Assembly (NCBI RefSeq): GCF_008831285.2
Contig: NC_045147.1
Location: 16,966,854-17,030,853, forward strand
DNA: 64,000 bases
Reading direction: 5' to 3'
Source: Nymphaea colorata
Lineage: Eukaryota; Streptophyta; Magnoliopsida; Nymphaeales; Nymphaeaceae
Made by a program: the position numbers and the translations under genes. The notes under the pieces were generated by a model that was given only the letters and a program-made list of their open reading frames with translations, was not told where the DNA came from and did no database searches. Below, piece after piece: positions 1-12,141 of this stretch (the stretch's first letter is position 1; each line of letters opens with the position of its first letter).

Positions 1-144
1 AAACAAAGTGAAGAACATACATACGTACCTGGAAATAGAAAGGAATGCATCATACTTGTGATTCGTACAGACAAAAATCTCTTTCATTTCGTACTGGTCT
101 CAAATCTTTGCGAACATCTTATGTATGATTTGTATTCTTGTCAG

Positions 145-728
145 GCATTAATATCAGAAGCCAGAGTTTTGGGTCTGGGGCCAAAATTTATGTCTGTTTA
201 TGTCAACAACGTTGCTGTAAGTGGAGCTCTTTCCTTTGGTCCTGTATTCATCTTACCTCTTAATATGCATCTTAGGATATGTGAATGTAATTGCAGATGG
301 AAAGGAGGATATATTACGATGATATTGAAGGCTTGATTGTTGATTGGCTTGAGACGACATCTACACTTATTTTGGACCTACGTAAACCTAAAATCAGCCA
401 CAGAAAAAGTAACCCTGGAAAATCTCGAGTGCTTGAGGACATTGCATTGATAGTCAACCCAAGTGAGTTGAAATATGAAGATGTGCTGGCTGAAATGGTC
501 GATGAGGTTACTGTGAGTGAGGTTGGAAAGAACGGTCTGACGGAAGAAGCCAAACCAGAATATGAAAACTTAAGTTCCAAACCTTGTGAAACAGAGCCTG
601 CTGTACTTCCACTGACGTTGCAGGTTCTGTCACAGGTACCGGTGTCAGTTCATGCTATTGGAGGGGATAATGGCCCTCCTGACATAGCAGTGAAACTATA
701 TTTGAGTTCTTATCATAAGGAAGCTTGA
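145..728 (+). CDS. SOV: DIS3L2/SOV-type exoribonuclease, C-terminal two exons (partial gene)
   Basis: Exons 145-216 and 297-728 join across an 80-bp GT-AG intron (217-296) to give 167 C-terminal residues ending at TGA 726-728. The join reads EARVLGLGPKFMSVYV...NNVA then MERRIYYDDIEGLIVDWLE, followed by a variable acidic linker and a tail with VPVSVHAIGGDNGPPDIAV. From memory this matches the C-terminus of plant SUPPRESSOR OF VARICOSE, a DIS3L2 family RNase II protein that degrades mRNA 3'-5' in the cytoplasm without the exosome. The catalytic RNB domain lies upstream, outside the window. The piece seen corresponds to the end of the RNB/S1 region. Positions 1-144 look like intron, with the acceptor AG at 143-144. 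The family is convincing from the conserved blocks; the symbol is by homology only. Confidence 0.85.
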
Positions 729-2512
729 AAATAAACTTGAATTATCCAGACCGTAGTTTGGTCAGAAGATCCAAGAATAACTGGAGTTAGTTTCAGGAAT
801 TAAGAGGGTAGGATAGGATTGATAAGGGCTAGTTTCAAAGGTTTTTCCTTCTCCAGGGTGGGCTGGCAAGGTTGGTGGATGTAAATATCTAGCTTCTGTA
901 TAGTTAGATTTTGTCGCCTTGGTTCTGCCTGGGCCAAATTGGGTGGTTAGTCTTATCTGGTCATCTGAAGGCATGTGTTTAGTGGCTGGGGTCTAAGGTG
1001 GATCGAGGTTTTATGCCCGCGGTAATTTTACTCTTTTTCATGTAGCTTCATTGTTACTCATGGAACTGACCTGATTTTTTGGGTAGGTCTTTTCCATTTA
1101 CGTTCAAGACGACACCCACTTATTTTTTTTGTTTGGGTGGAAGGGGCCTGAGTTTTTACGCGGTCCATCTTTTGTTAATTCTCTACCATTTTTTAGTTGC
1201 GGTTCTGAATTAAACCTGAAAGTTAATTTGGAAACGGATATGCATTGAAAGATCTATTCAGCTGGTTATTCACCAATTTGCTTGTGGTGGTGGTTGGACG
1301 ATTAGGTGTTTGGAGTTTGGACCGTTGTGTGTGTGTGTGTGCCTCTTTCTCTTTCTCTCTGTTATTTTGCATAATATTTCGTTTCACCTTAACTTTTTGT
1401 GCCATTTAATTTTGGTGTTTAGCTGCGACTAAGTTGTACCACCCAAGGAAACCACGGTTGGATACGTCAAAAGCAAGAATTCAGTTGCTTGTAATCATAC
1501 AAATTTGGAAAAAAGAAAATCCCTTTTTCACCCCATGCCTTTAGTAATTTTCTCAGCTATGTAACTGTAGCTAACAATTAAATAGATTAAAGTAGAGCAA
1601 ATGCCAGGAAAAGCGAGATAGGTAAGAATAATATATATATGCGTCGGTTGCCTGTATGATAAAACTTAGGGTGATATAATGTAGGTCTACGGAAGAAGGC
1701 TGCCTTCATAACAAAAACGGTTGTCAACAATGTATTCTCGTGCATGGAACCTCACTGTGCATCGATAATAAGAATGCATACATTGAGGATGCTTCACATG
1801 ACACATCCACCGACAACCGTAATCTTTTGTGGGGCTTATTGTATTTTTTAGAAATATTAGGGCGCCATGGCCCTGGCGGGCTCCGCCACTGCTGATAGGT
1901 TGATGGGACATAATCGACAGCCTGGTTGAACACTTAAAAAGAGTCGAGTCAGCACGAGATCCGGCAGATCGCCCATCCCAGTAGTCAATCATGGGTATAT
2001 ATATATATATATATATATTTGACTAATTTAAACTCTCACGATATGGCGAGAGATGTTACTCCCGAAAGGGCACTAGTTCCCACACCTTAGGCCCATACCC
2101 GTTGTCTTACGCAGGAGGCTGGTGCCTAAGAAAGTAAAAAACAGAAACTGGCCGGCTTTTGGCTGACTATGCACAGCTTCTTGAAGCGCTAAAATTTATA
2201 TTGTTCGTTTTGCTTGTTACGTGACGCAAACCCGATGCCGATCTAATTTTTTTCTTGCAAATTTCATTTTGATTACGAGTGTGGTACTTTTTTTGGGTTC
2301 TCACCTTCCTAAAGTCCATTGTCGGCTTTGACCTACTATTTTCAAAACAGTCGGCAAATCCTTTTTTTCCTCTCTTCCACCTACTTTTATGCTCACTCTT
2401 AATCTTTTTTTTCTTTTCTCAACCATTATATGATAAAATAAATCAATCTTAAGAAGAAAAATTAACTTTGAAAATTCAGGCTCTTTTTTAAACTGGTTTT
2501 ACTTATTTTCTT

Positions 2513-2549
<37 letters not shown>

Positions 2550-3539
2550 ACTCGGCAGTTTGCCCATACAGGCAAATGTAAACTGGTTTATTATATATAT
2601 ATATTGGTGTTCCACAGTGTTTTACTAAGGGCCAATTTCTTCTTCTTTAGATCGTTTTGCATTAACGTCCCCCAATGAAAAAAGTTTCTTCCTCCGTCAC
2701 TTAGAACCAAAATGCCCGGCTTTGTTAGTATGAAACCACGTGCACACCCACCGAATAATTGAAGTATGATTGATGAGACAAAAGAATAACAAGTTACAGC
2801 TGCGTCTCTGTCCACCTCCTCGGTCCCTCCCTTTTAACATCAACTTCACGGCCACATAACATTTTACAGCAGCTTCAATTTCACCGCCTAAGGAGTCGTG
2901 CAAGAAAAGCTCAGCCATATGACATTTTACAGTTATGACAAAAGTTAAAAGGTTAAAAAGTATATTTTTTTTCTAAAGAATCTTTGAAGTACCCCAACTC
3001 TCCAATCTCCATTCCCTTCGTTCCCCAACTCTCCATGCTGTATAAGAAAAAAATTAGAAGTACTTCAAAGTTATGAGCGTGTGAACAAATTTTTTCTGTG
3101 TTACTTGAGAGGTATGATAGATTTATTTTTGTGGAAACTAGCCGTTCAATTAGTGAAGTTCATCATAATGACCAGAAAATATATTATAATAAATGTAGTG
3201 CAGTTATTTATCCAATTAAAATTACTGGTAATTTTATCTCATTTGGAAAAAGTACCTCATATTAAAAGCAATTAGAAAAAATCAAGTGTTTTTTAACAAA
3301 ACTTAGGGGTGGTTTGGCAATAGAAACAAATGTTTTTAGCCACCTTTACAAACAGCGCGCGCCCTTCCCTGAATGGCGAAATCTATTGAGTGGATCGTAA
3401 TGATTCAGTACGTTATACCCGACCCGTTGGGCAGACGTAGACACGTAGGCGCCGTCACGACCCCGTCCCGACGCGACCTTGCGTCCCTCTCGCTTCTTCC
3501 TACATCCGAATTCCTTGGCAGTGTTTCAGTTCTCAAACG
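729..3539. other. Intergenic region, SOV 3' flank to PYD1 promoter
   Basis: No coding exon is recognisable. The first few hundred bases are probably SOV 3' UTR. The rest is AT-rich with (TA)n runs near 1996-2018 and 2523-2549. A GC-richer stretch at about 1860-2130 looks like repeat-derived sequence but cannot be classified by eye. The short open frames here show no family motif and no codon pattern that I trust. Confidence 0.5.
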
Positions 3540-3547
3540 TATAAAGT
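3540..3547 (+). promoter_or_regulatory. Candidate TATA box of PYD1
   Basis: TATAAAGT lies 118 bp upstream of the PYD1 ATG in an otherwise GC-rich stretch. A start about 30 bp downstream would give a 5' leader of roughly 80 nt that is pyrimidine-rich (3595-3630). Position and sequence fit a plant core promoter. There is no transcript evidence here. Confidence 0.45.
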
Positions 3548-3657
3548 CGGCCTCGTGAAGCGTGACGCTTCCTTAGACTCACTCAGGATCGGTCCTCCAT
3601 CTTCTCCCCCTTTGCTCTTCTTCACCAACCGGCGCCAACCTTAGCTGCTACAGCCGC

Positions 3658-6600
3658 ATGGCGACCTCCCCGCTGACCTCTTCCTTCCTCTCGACGGGGG
3701 GCACATGCGGCACCCGCTCCCGCGACCGGAGCTTCCTTCTCCGCGCACCGGTGCCTGACTCCCGCCGCTGCCCCGCACTCCGCGTCAGGGCTTCCGGCGC
3801 AGAGCCCGATCTGAGCGTCAGGGTCAACGGGCTGGAGATGCCGAACCCTTTCGTCATCGCCTCGGGGCCGCCCGGGACCAACTATACCGTCATGAAGAGA
3901 GCGTTTGACGAAGGTTGGGGCGCGGTGATCGCCAAGACTGTAATCTCTCTCTCTCTCTCTCTCGCATACACACACCAGTCGTGCTTCTTCTTTCTTATAG
4001 CTTTGATACCGTATGAGATTCTAAGATGAGTGGCTCGTCATTTCAGAATGCTAGGATTGAATTTCTCATGGACGTGGTTGAACCTTGAGCAGCTTTGTTT
4101 AAATTTCGTGTTGATCTGGTTTACTGAATTGTGGATTCTTACATGCTGCTTGTCCTTTTCATGTCCAGTTTTGATTGCAATTGCTGAAATTTAGTGTCAG
4201 GTTTACCATCATGAAGATGCGATTTCGTTGCCGCTTGATTAAAATGTGATGTTGAACTAAGTGGTTCCGTAGAAAGGTAGTTATTGTGACAGTGATTAAC
4301 ATTTGTTCCTCACTGAATTCAGAATTGATCTCTGCTTTTGCGATCTGCATTCTTAATCTGTGAATGCTCAATGCTTGTTCTCTTGTGTGACAGCCTAACC
4401 AAAGCTTTATGATTCTATTAGTAGGATAAGCAAGAATGACGCGTGTAACAGTTTTCTATCATCTTATCTTATCTTAATAGCTAAAGCCAATCCTCATCTC
4501 ATGCGAGTTCAATTTTTCTGGCTTAGGAACCCATTGTTTGTACTTGTATTACTGTGTCTCGTCTAAATTGCAGTAATCATGTGTGCAAATCGCCATGCCT
4601 ATGTCTGTTTTTGTGATAATATTTGTATGGTCTCACTGTCGATAAAACATAGCAGAGAGTGCACCCTTTCTGTTTATGGCCTCCCCAAGCTCAACGTTTC
4701 CACCTGAACAATCAGTAAATATTGTTGACACACCTTTCAAGTTTCATGGTTTGAAGGTTGTTCTTGAAGTCCATGTCAGAAGAGTTGGACAGTTTCTGGT
4801 CCCCCGTGTGCACAGTTTATTTATCATTTACCTGATAATCTGGAGGCATGTGAAAATTCCATTCTCAGAACTGAAGGCCTTGATCTCGGCACCTGTCAAA
4901 CAGGGACCATAAGGTTCTACTTGTAAATCCTTCTTTGCCTCCAAATACACTGATCCCTCAATTGACGAAGAGGATCAAGGCCAGATAGCTAGCTTGCTTC
5001 ATTTGTCTCAAATGTGAGACCTGTAAACACAACTTTCGATTTTCTATGGAGGACTTAATACCTTTTATGTCGATCTGGCATGTGAACAGGTATCACTTGA
5101 TTCAAGCAAAGTCATCAATGTGACCCCACGATATGCACGCCTGCGAGCTGGATCAAATGGCTCAGCTAAAGGAGAGATCATTGGTTGGGAGAATATTGAG
5201 CTCATCAGTGACCGACCACTAGAGACCATGTTGAAGGAGTTCAAGCAGTTAAAGGAAGAGTACCCTGAAAGAATACTTATCGCATCAATCATGGAGGAGT
5301 ACGACAAAGCTGCTTGGCAAGAGCTCATTGAGAGGGTTGAAGAAACTGGAGTGGTAAAAAGTTGTTGTCCACTTTCTCACCCTTGGATATTTGTCAATCT
5401 TACTTCATACATTTACCATTGTGCAAAATTGGGATCTTTCCTTTTTCACCTTGCTTATTTCTATGTTACAGGATGCATTTGAGATCAATTTCTCATGTCC
5501 ACATGGTATGCCAGAGCGCAAGATGGGTGCTGCTGTGGGACAAAACTGCGCGTTGTTGGAAGAAGTCTGTGGATGGATCAACGAAAAAGCAACTATTCCA
5601 GTATGGGCAAAGATGACACCAAATATTACTGACATCACTGAGGTGAGCTTTCTGATCCTGACACAGGATTAATCTGGACTAAGGGAGGGCCTTATACAGT
5701 TATACTCATTCCAGAGATGCCCCATCTTGGTTTGGATATGAATCCTGCCCTTGATCCTCAGCCATGTCAGTTAGTGTCCTTTTTTGTCAAAATTAGTTTG
5801 ATTTCTTGACTTTGAACCAATGTTTACTCAGCAGGTTACTTCTGTTTAAATGTAGGCCTCTGCATCCGACCCTGCTGACCATAGAGTAACTAGTATGCAA
5901 AAATTGTCTCAAATGGACCTTTTCCTTCCCGTGATAATGATGTAAAATATCATTATTTGTGCAAATTTTGAAGAGAAAATTTTTTATCTGGTGACTGTTA
6001 ACTGCTGAGAACATTAACAGTCTTCCAAAAGGTGATCCAAATTCATGTGTTAATATAAATGAGATTTTCCAGTAAAATTTCCTTCTGATAGTGAATTCAT
6101 TTATAGTAATTCATCCTATGTGCTGTGCATTTGATCTTTAAAGTTCAGTCCTATTTTCATTCCTTCAATAGAATTAGTCCAAAACATTGTAACGAGTACT
6201 GTTCTCGTGATTTTGTTGCCTAGGTTCTTCTGAGCTACTAACTGGAAAATGTCTTTCTCGAAAAAATCTCAGGAATTAAAAATTTTAAAAATGGAAATTA
6301 TCAGCTTTCGATCAAGTTTCTTACAGAACCACTCATAAAAGACAGTCATGAAAATGTCAAAAGAGATTTGTTAAAAATGTTTTTCAGATATTGCTACAAT
6401 ATTGTGATATTAATATAAATATTGTGATAATTTCAAAATATTGTGAAAATGGTCAAAGGATACAAAACCATGCCCTGGAAAACAGATGGCTGAGATGAAA
6501 TATACCATTCCTGTAATCTGCTATATGGGAGTTATGTGGCATACTCACTCTATGGGTACTGTTTTTTCCCCGCTGCAGCCAGCTAGAGTTGCTTTGCAGA

Positions 6601-8378
6601 CTGGATGTGAAGGAGTTTCTGCAATCAACACAATAATGAGCGTCATGGGAATTGATCTCAATACCTTACATCCTGAGCCCTGTGTTGAGGGGTGAGTTGT
6701 AGAGTGTGTCGTGGATTTGGATTTAATAATTTAGCTTTGTCTACATTGATGATATTTTGTGTTTTGCTCAGATATTCAACTCCTGGTGGTTATTCTGCAA
6801 AGGCAGTTCATCCTATTGCACTTGCTAAGGTGATGTCCATAGCAAAGATGATGAAGGCAGAATTCCGTGACACAGAAAAGTCACTTTCTGGAATAGGGGG
6901 AGTGCAGACGGGAGGTGATGCTGCTGAATTCATTCTTCTCGGAGCAGATACAGTTCAGGTTAGACTTGTTTCTTAATGTCCATCTAATATTTGTGTAACA
7001 ACCTGACCATCTTATATAAGTATATAACCTGTTCGTTTTTTTCCCTTCTGCATATTTGTTGGAGCCTTGTTTTTAACGCATTTCAGACAACAAATTTTCC
7101 AATTGAAATAATCCCACCTGGCTGCTGAGGTGCAGCCACAATTTTGTGGCAACATCTTGTTCCACTGAATCTGCTCTGTAAAATAAGGTCACAGCATATG
7201 CTTATCTCCATTCATTTTTGATGGTATAGCTGATTCCTCTTTTATTTTGCTGGGATAAGGCCTGTTGCTGCTTTTCAATGCATATTCATGTTACTAGAAA
7301 ATAATGATTCGCTCACTTCAAACTGCAAGTGCCTTGCTGCCATTACTTGTATAAAACATAGGCATAGCTGATGCTACTGTTGTCACCGACTTGGCAAAAA
7401 GGGCATAAGTTGTTTAGATAATCACGTGGCTTTGGTTATGCAAACTGATAAGCTTGTACCTGGTGATCCAGAAAAATTGGTGGAAGTGTTGATGTTATGT
7501 CTTCCCAAAGACATGAGTTAGGTTCTTGTTGTCTCCACCCTATTCACATGCATTGTTCAGAGAATTTGCAATTTCATGATGAAGCTATGTATGGAGACTA
7601 GGCAACGTGAATCAAGACAAACGAAGTGTTTATGTGGCAATTCATCTGCTTGGTACTTTAGTAAGAAATATTTCACAGTTACTGATATGTAATTGTTCAC
7701 ATCAACAAGAATTGGGTTCTTGTTGTCTCCACCCTATTCACATGCATTGTTCAGAGAATTTGCAATTTCATGATGAAGCTATGTATGGAGACTAGACAAC
7801 ATGAATCAAGACAAGCGAAGTGTTTAACTGTTTATGTGGCAATTCATCTGCTTGGTACTTTAGTAAGAAATATTTAACATTTACTGATAGGATAAGTCAA
7901 CGTGATCTCCATTATCTGATTAATTCAAGTGCTGAGCAGGTATGTACAGGTGTGATGATGCATGGCTATGGCCTTGTAAAGCAACTCTGTGCTGAACTGA
8001 AGGATTTCATGAGAAAGCACAACTTCTCATCCATAGATGATTTTAAAGGGTCTGTTCACTGTCCTTCCGTTAACATTTTTCCATAGCTTGTTTTCATTTA
8101 TTAATGGCTTAAATTATTTACCTCTGATCTATAGTGTCCTTTAATATGTGGTGCATTTTAGTAAATTCAAGATGGCGATTGCTTGAAGTTGCGTTGACTC
8201 TATATCTTACTCTCTCTTTAGGCATTCATTGCAATACTTCACCACACACACAGATTTGGTGCGGCGGCAACAAGAAGCGATTCGGCAGAGGAAAGCAATA
8301 AAGAAAGGACTGCAGTCTGACAAAGATTGGACAGGCGATGGCTTTGTAAAGGAAACAGAAAGCATGGTATCTAACTGA
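3658..8378 (+). CDS. PYD1: Dihydropyrimidine dehydrogenase (NADP+), plastid, PYD1
   Basis: Seven exons: 3658-3939, 5090-5353, 5472-5642, 6579-6691, 6772-6958, 7940-8049, 8222-8378. They total 1284 nt (427 aa), all introns are GT-AG, and the length is close to Arabidopsis PYD1 (about 426 aa). The protein catalyses the first step of uracil and thymine breakdown, reducing them to dihydropyrimidines. Residues 1 to about 45 are Ser/Arg-rich and fit a chloroplast transit peptide. The rest is one FMN-binding dihydroorotate-dehydrogenase-type barrel, without the N-terminal Fe-S and FAD domains of animal DPD. Landmarks are NPFVIASGPPGTNY, VINVTPRYARL, INFSCPHGMPER (about 188-198), AKMTPNITDI, GGVQTGGDAAEFILLGA and VCTGVMMHGYG. 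The start is the first ATG in a GC-rich exon, followed directly by the transit peptide. The C-terminus ends DWTGDGFVKETESMVSN. Intron 1 is 1.15 kb, and intron 5 (981 bp) carries a tandem duplication. Position 204 is Val where animal DPD has its catalytic Cys (see findings). Confidence 0.95.
7521..7889. repeat. Tandem duplication inside PYD1 intron 5
   Basis: Two direct copies, about 7521-7688 and 7715-7889, share blocks such as GGTTCTTGTTGTCTCCACCC and TTCATCTGCTTGGTACTTTA with few mismatches. The second copy has a short insertion of about 7 bp. Together they fill much of the intron before exon 6. The near identity implies a recent duplication. Confidence 0.9.
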
Positions 8379-10809
8379 TTGGAGGAAATAAACAAGGCGT
8401 TTATCACTTTCAAGTTTTAGCCTTAACTCATTTCCTTGTGTGAATAGACTACTTCCCAGTTGGAAAAGTTTCTTCCACTAGGTCAATAGGTTTGAACTTG
8501 AATTCCATTAATAACCTACGAAAGATCGTCTCAAGTGTGGCAGCACATGTTTATTTACTATCCAGATATCCTTGATTTGTTTGCATTTCGAAATGTTTGA
8601 GATAATTTGGTGTCCAAAATCTAGTGAACTGTTTTTTACATATTCAAGCCTCGTGAAATGATGTCAGTGTTTCAGTAACTTCTTCGTCTATGTCTGCTGC
8701 TTCTTAAAAAGTCAAATTCTTCACAACTGCGTTTCTATTTAGATATGCCAACAGGCAGCAACCATCAAAGGGGCAAAACATTCATGATTAATCCTTCCGT
8801 TAAAGGTATGTGGGTCTAATTCTGAGGACTCTGCTGTTGCATCAAACCATGCCTTACAGTGGATTGGATAGGATTGGGGGTGACACCCATGCCCATAGAC
8901 TGAGCCAAGGTCGACACTATCAACCCTGCGACTAAACTTAAGTATGAACCATGTCTGAGGTGCACACCATTTTTTCCCGATGCTATCAATCTGAAACCCT
9001 CTTTAGAGTCCCTTGGATGTAACTCATCGACGGTGGTTTACCTGTCCATCTACTCTGGTGGCTAACCCAACTGCCACGGCTTCTTTAGTAAACTCCTTAG
9101 TTTCTGCAGGAAGTAAATCCACCCTAAAAGGGAGCCTGTTCGGTTGAAAATCACGAAAAGGTTCCCTACTCAAAATACCTATTTTTTTTTTCTTTTCAAT
9201 TTTGGGAAATCCATCATACTTGCTTGCGCCTGAAAAATCTGGCATGGGGGCTCTAGGCAGCAAAACAGGCTTTTGTCTGGACTCCTGCTTTGGCATTGGC
9301 GAGCTAGGTAGTCACCGTTGAGCTTGACCTTCTTGTTTTTTCCTACAGACGACCCCGAAGGGCCAGAACTTCATTCCTTCCTTCGCCATTAAATCCGACA
9401 ACCAACATCACATACTGTGTATGTTTCCTATTTGACGCCAACGTGCCTCTTGCCAAAACCTGACCTTCAGGTAGATAACCCTTTTCTCAGGAAATTTTTT
9501 ACTCTAGATGTGTCATTGCAGGCCTGTTCAATCTTTACATGGATAAGTTTTCCCTATTCTTCCAAGTGTGAAAATAGTCTTATAATGAGGGCAGGTTTCC
9601 TTTAATAAGCATGGATGAAAGAGGCGCTGGTAAAAACAACCAGCCGTGCGGCAGGTGAAGGACCTTCTGGCGAACCTTTTCCTCCTAGAATTTTCAGCGG
9701 AACCGTGTAAAATGGATAATTTTTTTCTGAGGCTTGCTTTTCACCCATGTTTGGGTTGAGATGCATTCATACAAGTGAAATTCACCCCTTCAATACACCC
9801 TGAATTCTTTTTCAAGATTATCAAACACCTCGCGAGGCCAAAACAGTGCAGCTAACCTCTTTCTATTCCCCCATTTTGGTTTCCTTTGAACAAATGTAAA
9901 AGGAAACACATACCAGAACGCTCCTGAGAGCAGTGGCAAAGAGCCCTTGAACTCGCACATCTTTGATGGCACGCTTGAGTCTACGACGATGTGCCATAAG
10001 ACGAGCCGAGCCGTCCAATACATGCAGTCGTGAAAGAGACCGCCCGTGACACCCTTTCCAGTTGCACCTCTATTCTGGCATTGGTTTCGGTGTAGTTCTG
10101 AGATGAGATACTCAAAAGCAACCTTGTGTTTGATTAGGGATATGTACTTTTGAGATGGGATTAATCAAAACGTTCATAATGAAACATCCTATGCCCCCTT
10201 TGGCACATGCCTACTTACGAACGGACGCCCGTGGAAATTGAACCATTAAGACTAGCTGATAGCCACAGCCTGCTCGCTTTTTGAAACCCTTTGAGAGCTT
10301 TAATTCCTTTTGGTTTTTCTAATGCTTAAATCGTTAAAAGGTGAACAAACTATTAAACTTTTATCATGTGATGCTTTTTCCTGTTCAAGCTAATATTATC
10401 AAATTTAAGTCAATCTTTTTTATGCATTCCTGGTGCATCAACTATGCAGAGAAATCACATGTACATGCATAAGAACCCAATGGCCATTAATTACTTCAAA
10501 ATTTACATGCATCGACATTCGACGAACACACACAGCCTTTCTTGATGTAGAAGCGTCATATAGACAAGCCAATGATCCATTAAAAAGAGGCAAACAGGCT
10601 TTTCGTAACCATTCACTAGGACAGTCCTTCCTAATTCTGAAGGTATGATGTCATGTGCAGAACAAATTAAACGACTGCTTCAAAGGAGCCACACCAATTT
10701 GGTAGCGTGAGCACAAGCATGGCCCCATAAGGGCATCACATAGAAGAAGACAAAGCATCACTACGAAGGGAACAAGAAAAGAGGAAGCGGGGGTGACGAG
10801 AGATGTTTA
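8379..10809. other. Intergenic region between convergent PYD1 and the response regulator, part 1
   Basis: The first 200-300 bases are probably PYD1 3' UTR. The remainder has no recognisable gene. Two minus-strand open frames (9024-9296 and 9790-10023) have fairly protein-like composition but no motif I recognise and no shared frame. They are treated as possible relics, not genes. Confidence 0.4.
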
Positions 10810-10817
10810 GCCACAAC

Positions 10818-11506
10818 CTAAGTCATATGGGTACATTAATAAAGTCCACTGTACCAATACCCAAAGTGAGTACCTAGACACAATACTTTTTATATCAAAA
10901 CTGATCCAACCTACTTAATTTTGCTTGATTTAATTTTTTTCAACTCAGTTTTCATTCTGCTTTTAGAGTTATTGTTCATTAAAAAGTAATGTTTTTGTTT
11001 GTATCACTTGTTCATTTTAAGTGTTGCTTTCATTTTGATTTTTCATTTTTTGTGTTATTTTGCACACACACACACACACATATATATATATACCCCTATA
11101 TCCAAATTTTCTGTAATTATTGTCGTACCGTATGTCACAGGGGTGCGGGTACCGTTGAATGGGTTCGGACACATCAATTTTGAAAATTGTAGGTCCACGG
11201 ATACAACAAATCTTATATTCTCAAAAATGATAAAATGAGAAAAAACATTAATAGTCTTATAATCCACAAAAATTCTCAAAATTAAAGAAAAATGAGAGGA
11301 AAATATAGAATCTTAGTGGAAGGAAATATAAAAAGATAAAAATCAAAATTAGAGAAAAAATTAAGTTTGAAAATGTAATTTTAAATGTTTTAAAATGCAG
11401 TCGTACCCGCGTCGCCGTGCCCATGTACCGACACGGGTACCTGGGTAATTAGACGTACCCATGTCACATAGGTCGTACCCAAATCGTACGTGTACCCATG
11501 TGACAG
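10818..11506. mobile_element. Non-autonomous hAT-like element (outer copy, interrupted by a second copy)
   Basis: The left end is CTAAGTCATATGGGTAC and the right end is GTACCCATGTGACAG. These are an imperfect inverted pair, flanked by exact 8-bp duplications GCCACAAC at 10810-10817 and 11507-11514. Removing the inserted inner copy and one of its target duplications leaves an element of about 339 bp. It carries a (CA)n(TA)n microsatellite at about 11062-11092, followed by a right arm with ACCCCTATATCCAAATTTT. Eight-base target duplications are characteristic of the hAT superfamily. No transposase is present, so it would have been moved in trans. Confidence 0.85.
11130..11471. mobile_element. 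Non-autonomous hAT-like element (inner copy, nested)
   Basis: A 342-bp element lies inside the right arm of the outer copy. It is flanked by exact 8-bp duplications GTCGTACC at 11122-11129 and 11472-11479. Its ends, GTATGTCACAGGGGTGCGGG and ACGTACCCATGTCACATAG, are inverted relatives of each other and of the outer copy. The arms appear reversed relative to the outer element. The interior is AT-rich with no open frame of note and no microsatellite. Confidence 0.88.
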
Positions 11507-11514
11507 GCCACAAC

Positions 11515-12141
11515 TAAAGCCAAGCAGGACAAGGCAGACCACTAAAACAGGGATCTACATGCAGCATTTATAATGAAATAAGCACGATTCTAGTCCATAA
11601 ATAGGGATGTGAAACTTCGCTTGCCTCACAAAGACCGCAAGCCAAATGCGAAGGCCATCTGGTTCTGGTAGCATGACTTAAGTGATAAACATTGTCAGTC
11701 ACACCATTTAGTGAGAGAAAAATGGAGGAATTTGGCTTGTAGCAATAGAGCAAGTGATAATAACTTTGGCCCCAGATCGTATGTGATGCAGGTTTTCTCA
11801 TTTCTGTAATTAAGCCGACACAGTAATAGCATTACAGGCTTTCAGTTCAAATTCTATCTCAAAGTTTCGAGACATCCTTTCTTTTTCTTGCTTATTTACT
11901 AATTTATTATTTGTTTGCAAACAAGACAGCTCAAGCACCGCTTTTTTCTATTAAAGCTGGATGCTGGTCGAAGTTTCCACTCCCCATACAAGGAAGGCAA
12001 AGCTTCAAGCCTTCAACACTTCAAGCACACACTCATTCAGCGTGTTTACAAGTCCATCCATAGTATAAACAAATATAGACGAAATATGATAGCTTCCTAT
12101 GTCAAAAAAGAAATTAGACATCACAAAGAAACCGAAATTAC
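11515..12141. other. 3' flank of the type-B response regulator gene
   Basis: This AT-rich sequence lies just downstream of the regulator's stop codon, which is on the minus strand. The part nearest 12142 is probably its 3' UTR. No separate gene is visible. Confidence 0.4.

Noticed and set aside
1-144. Further SOV coding sequence at the left edge
   Set aside because: The expected residues before the ALISEARVLG exon are not found in any frame. The sequence before the acceptor at 143-144 behaves as intron.
1687-1992. 101-codon minus-strand ORF upstream of PYD1
   Set aside because: There is no recognisable motif, and it lies in repeat-like sequence beside a TA microsatellite.
3373-3558. 61-codon ORF just upstream of PYD1
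   Set aside because: It spans the candidate TATA box and ends before any likely transcript start, so it is probably not transcribed.
3622-3975. Minus-strand ORF with Arg/Gly-rich translation over PYD1 exon 1
   Set aside because: It is the antisense of a GC-rich coding exon; the repetitive composition reflects the sense codons.
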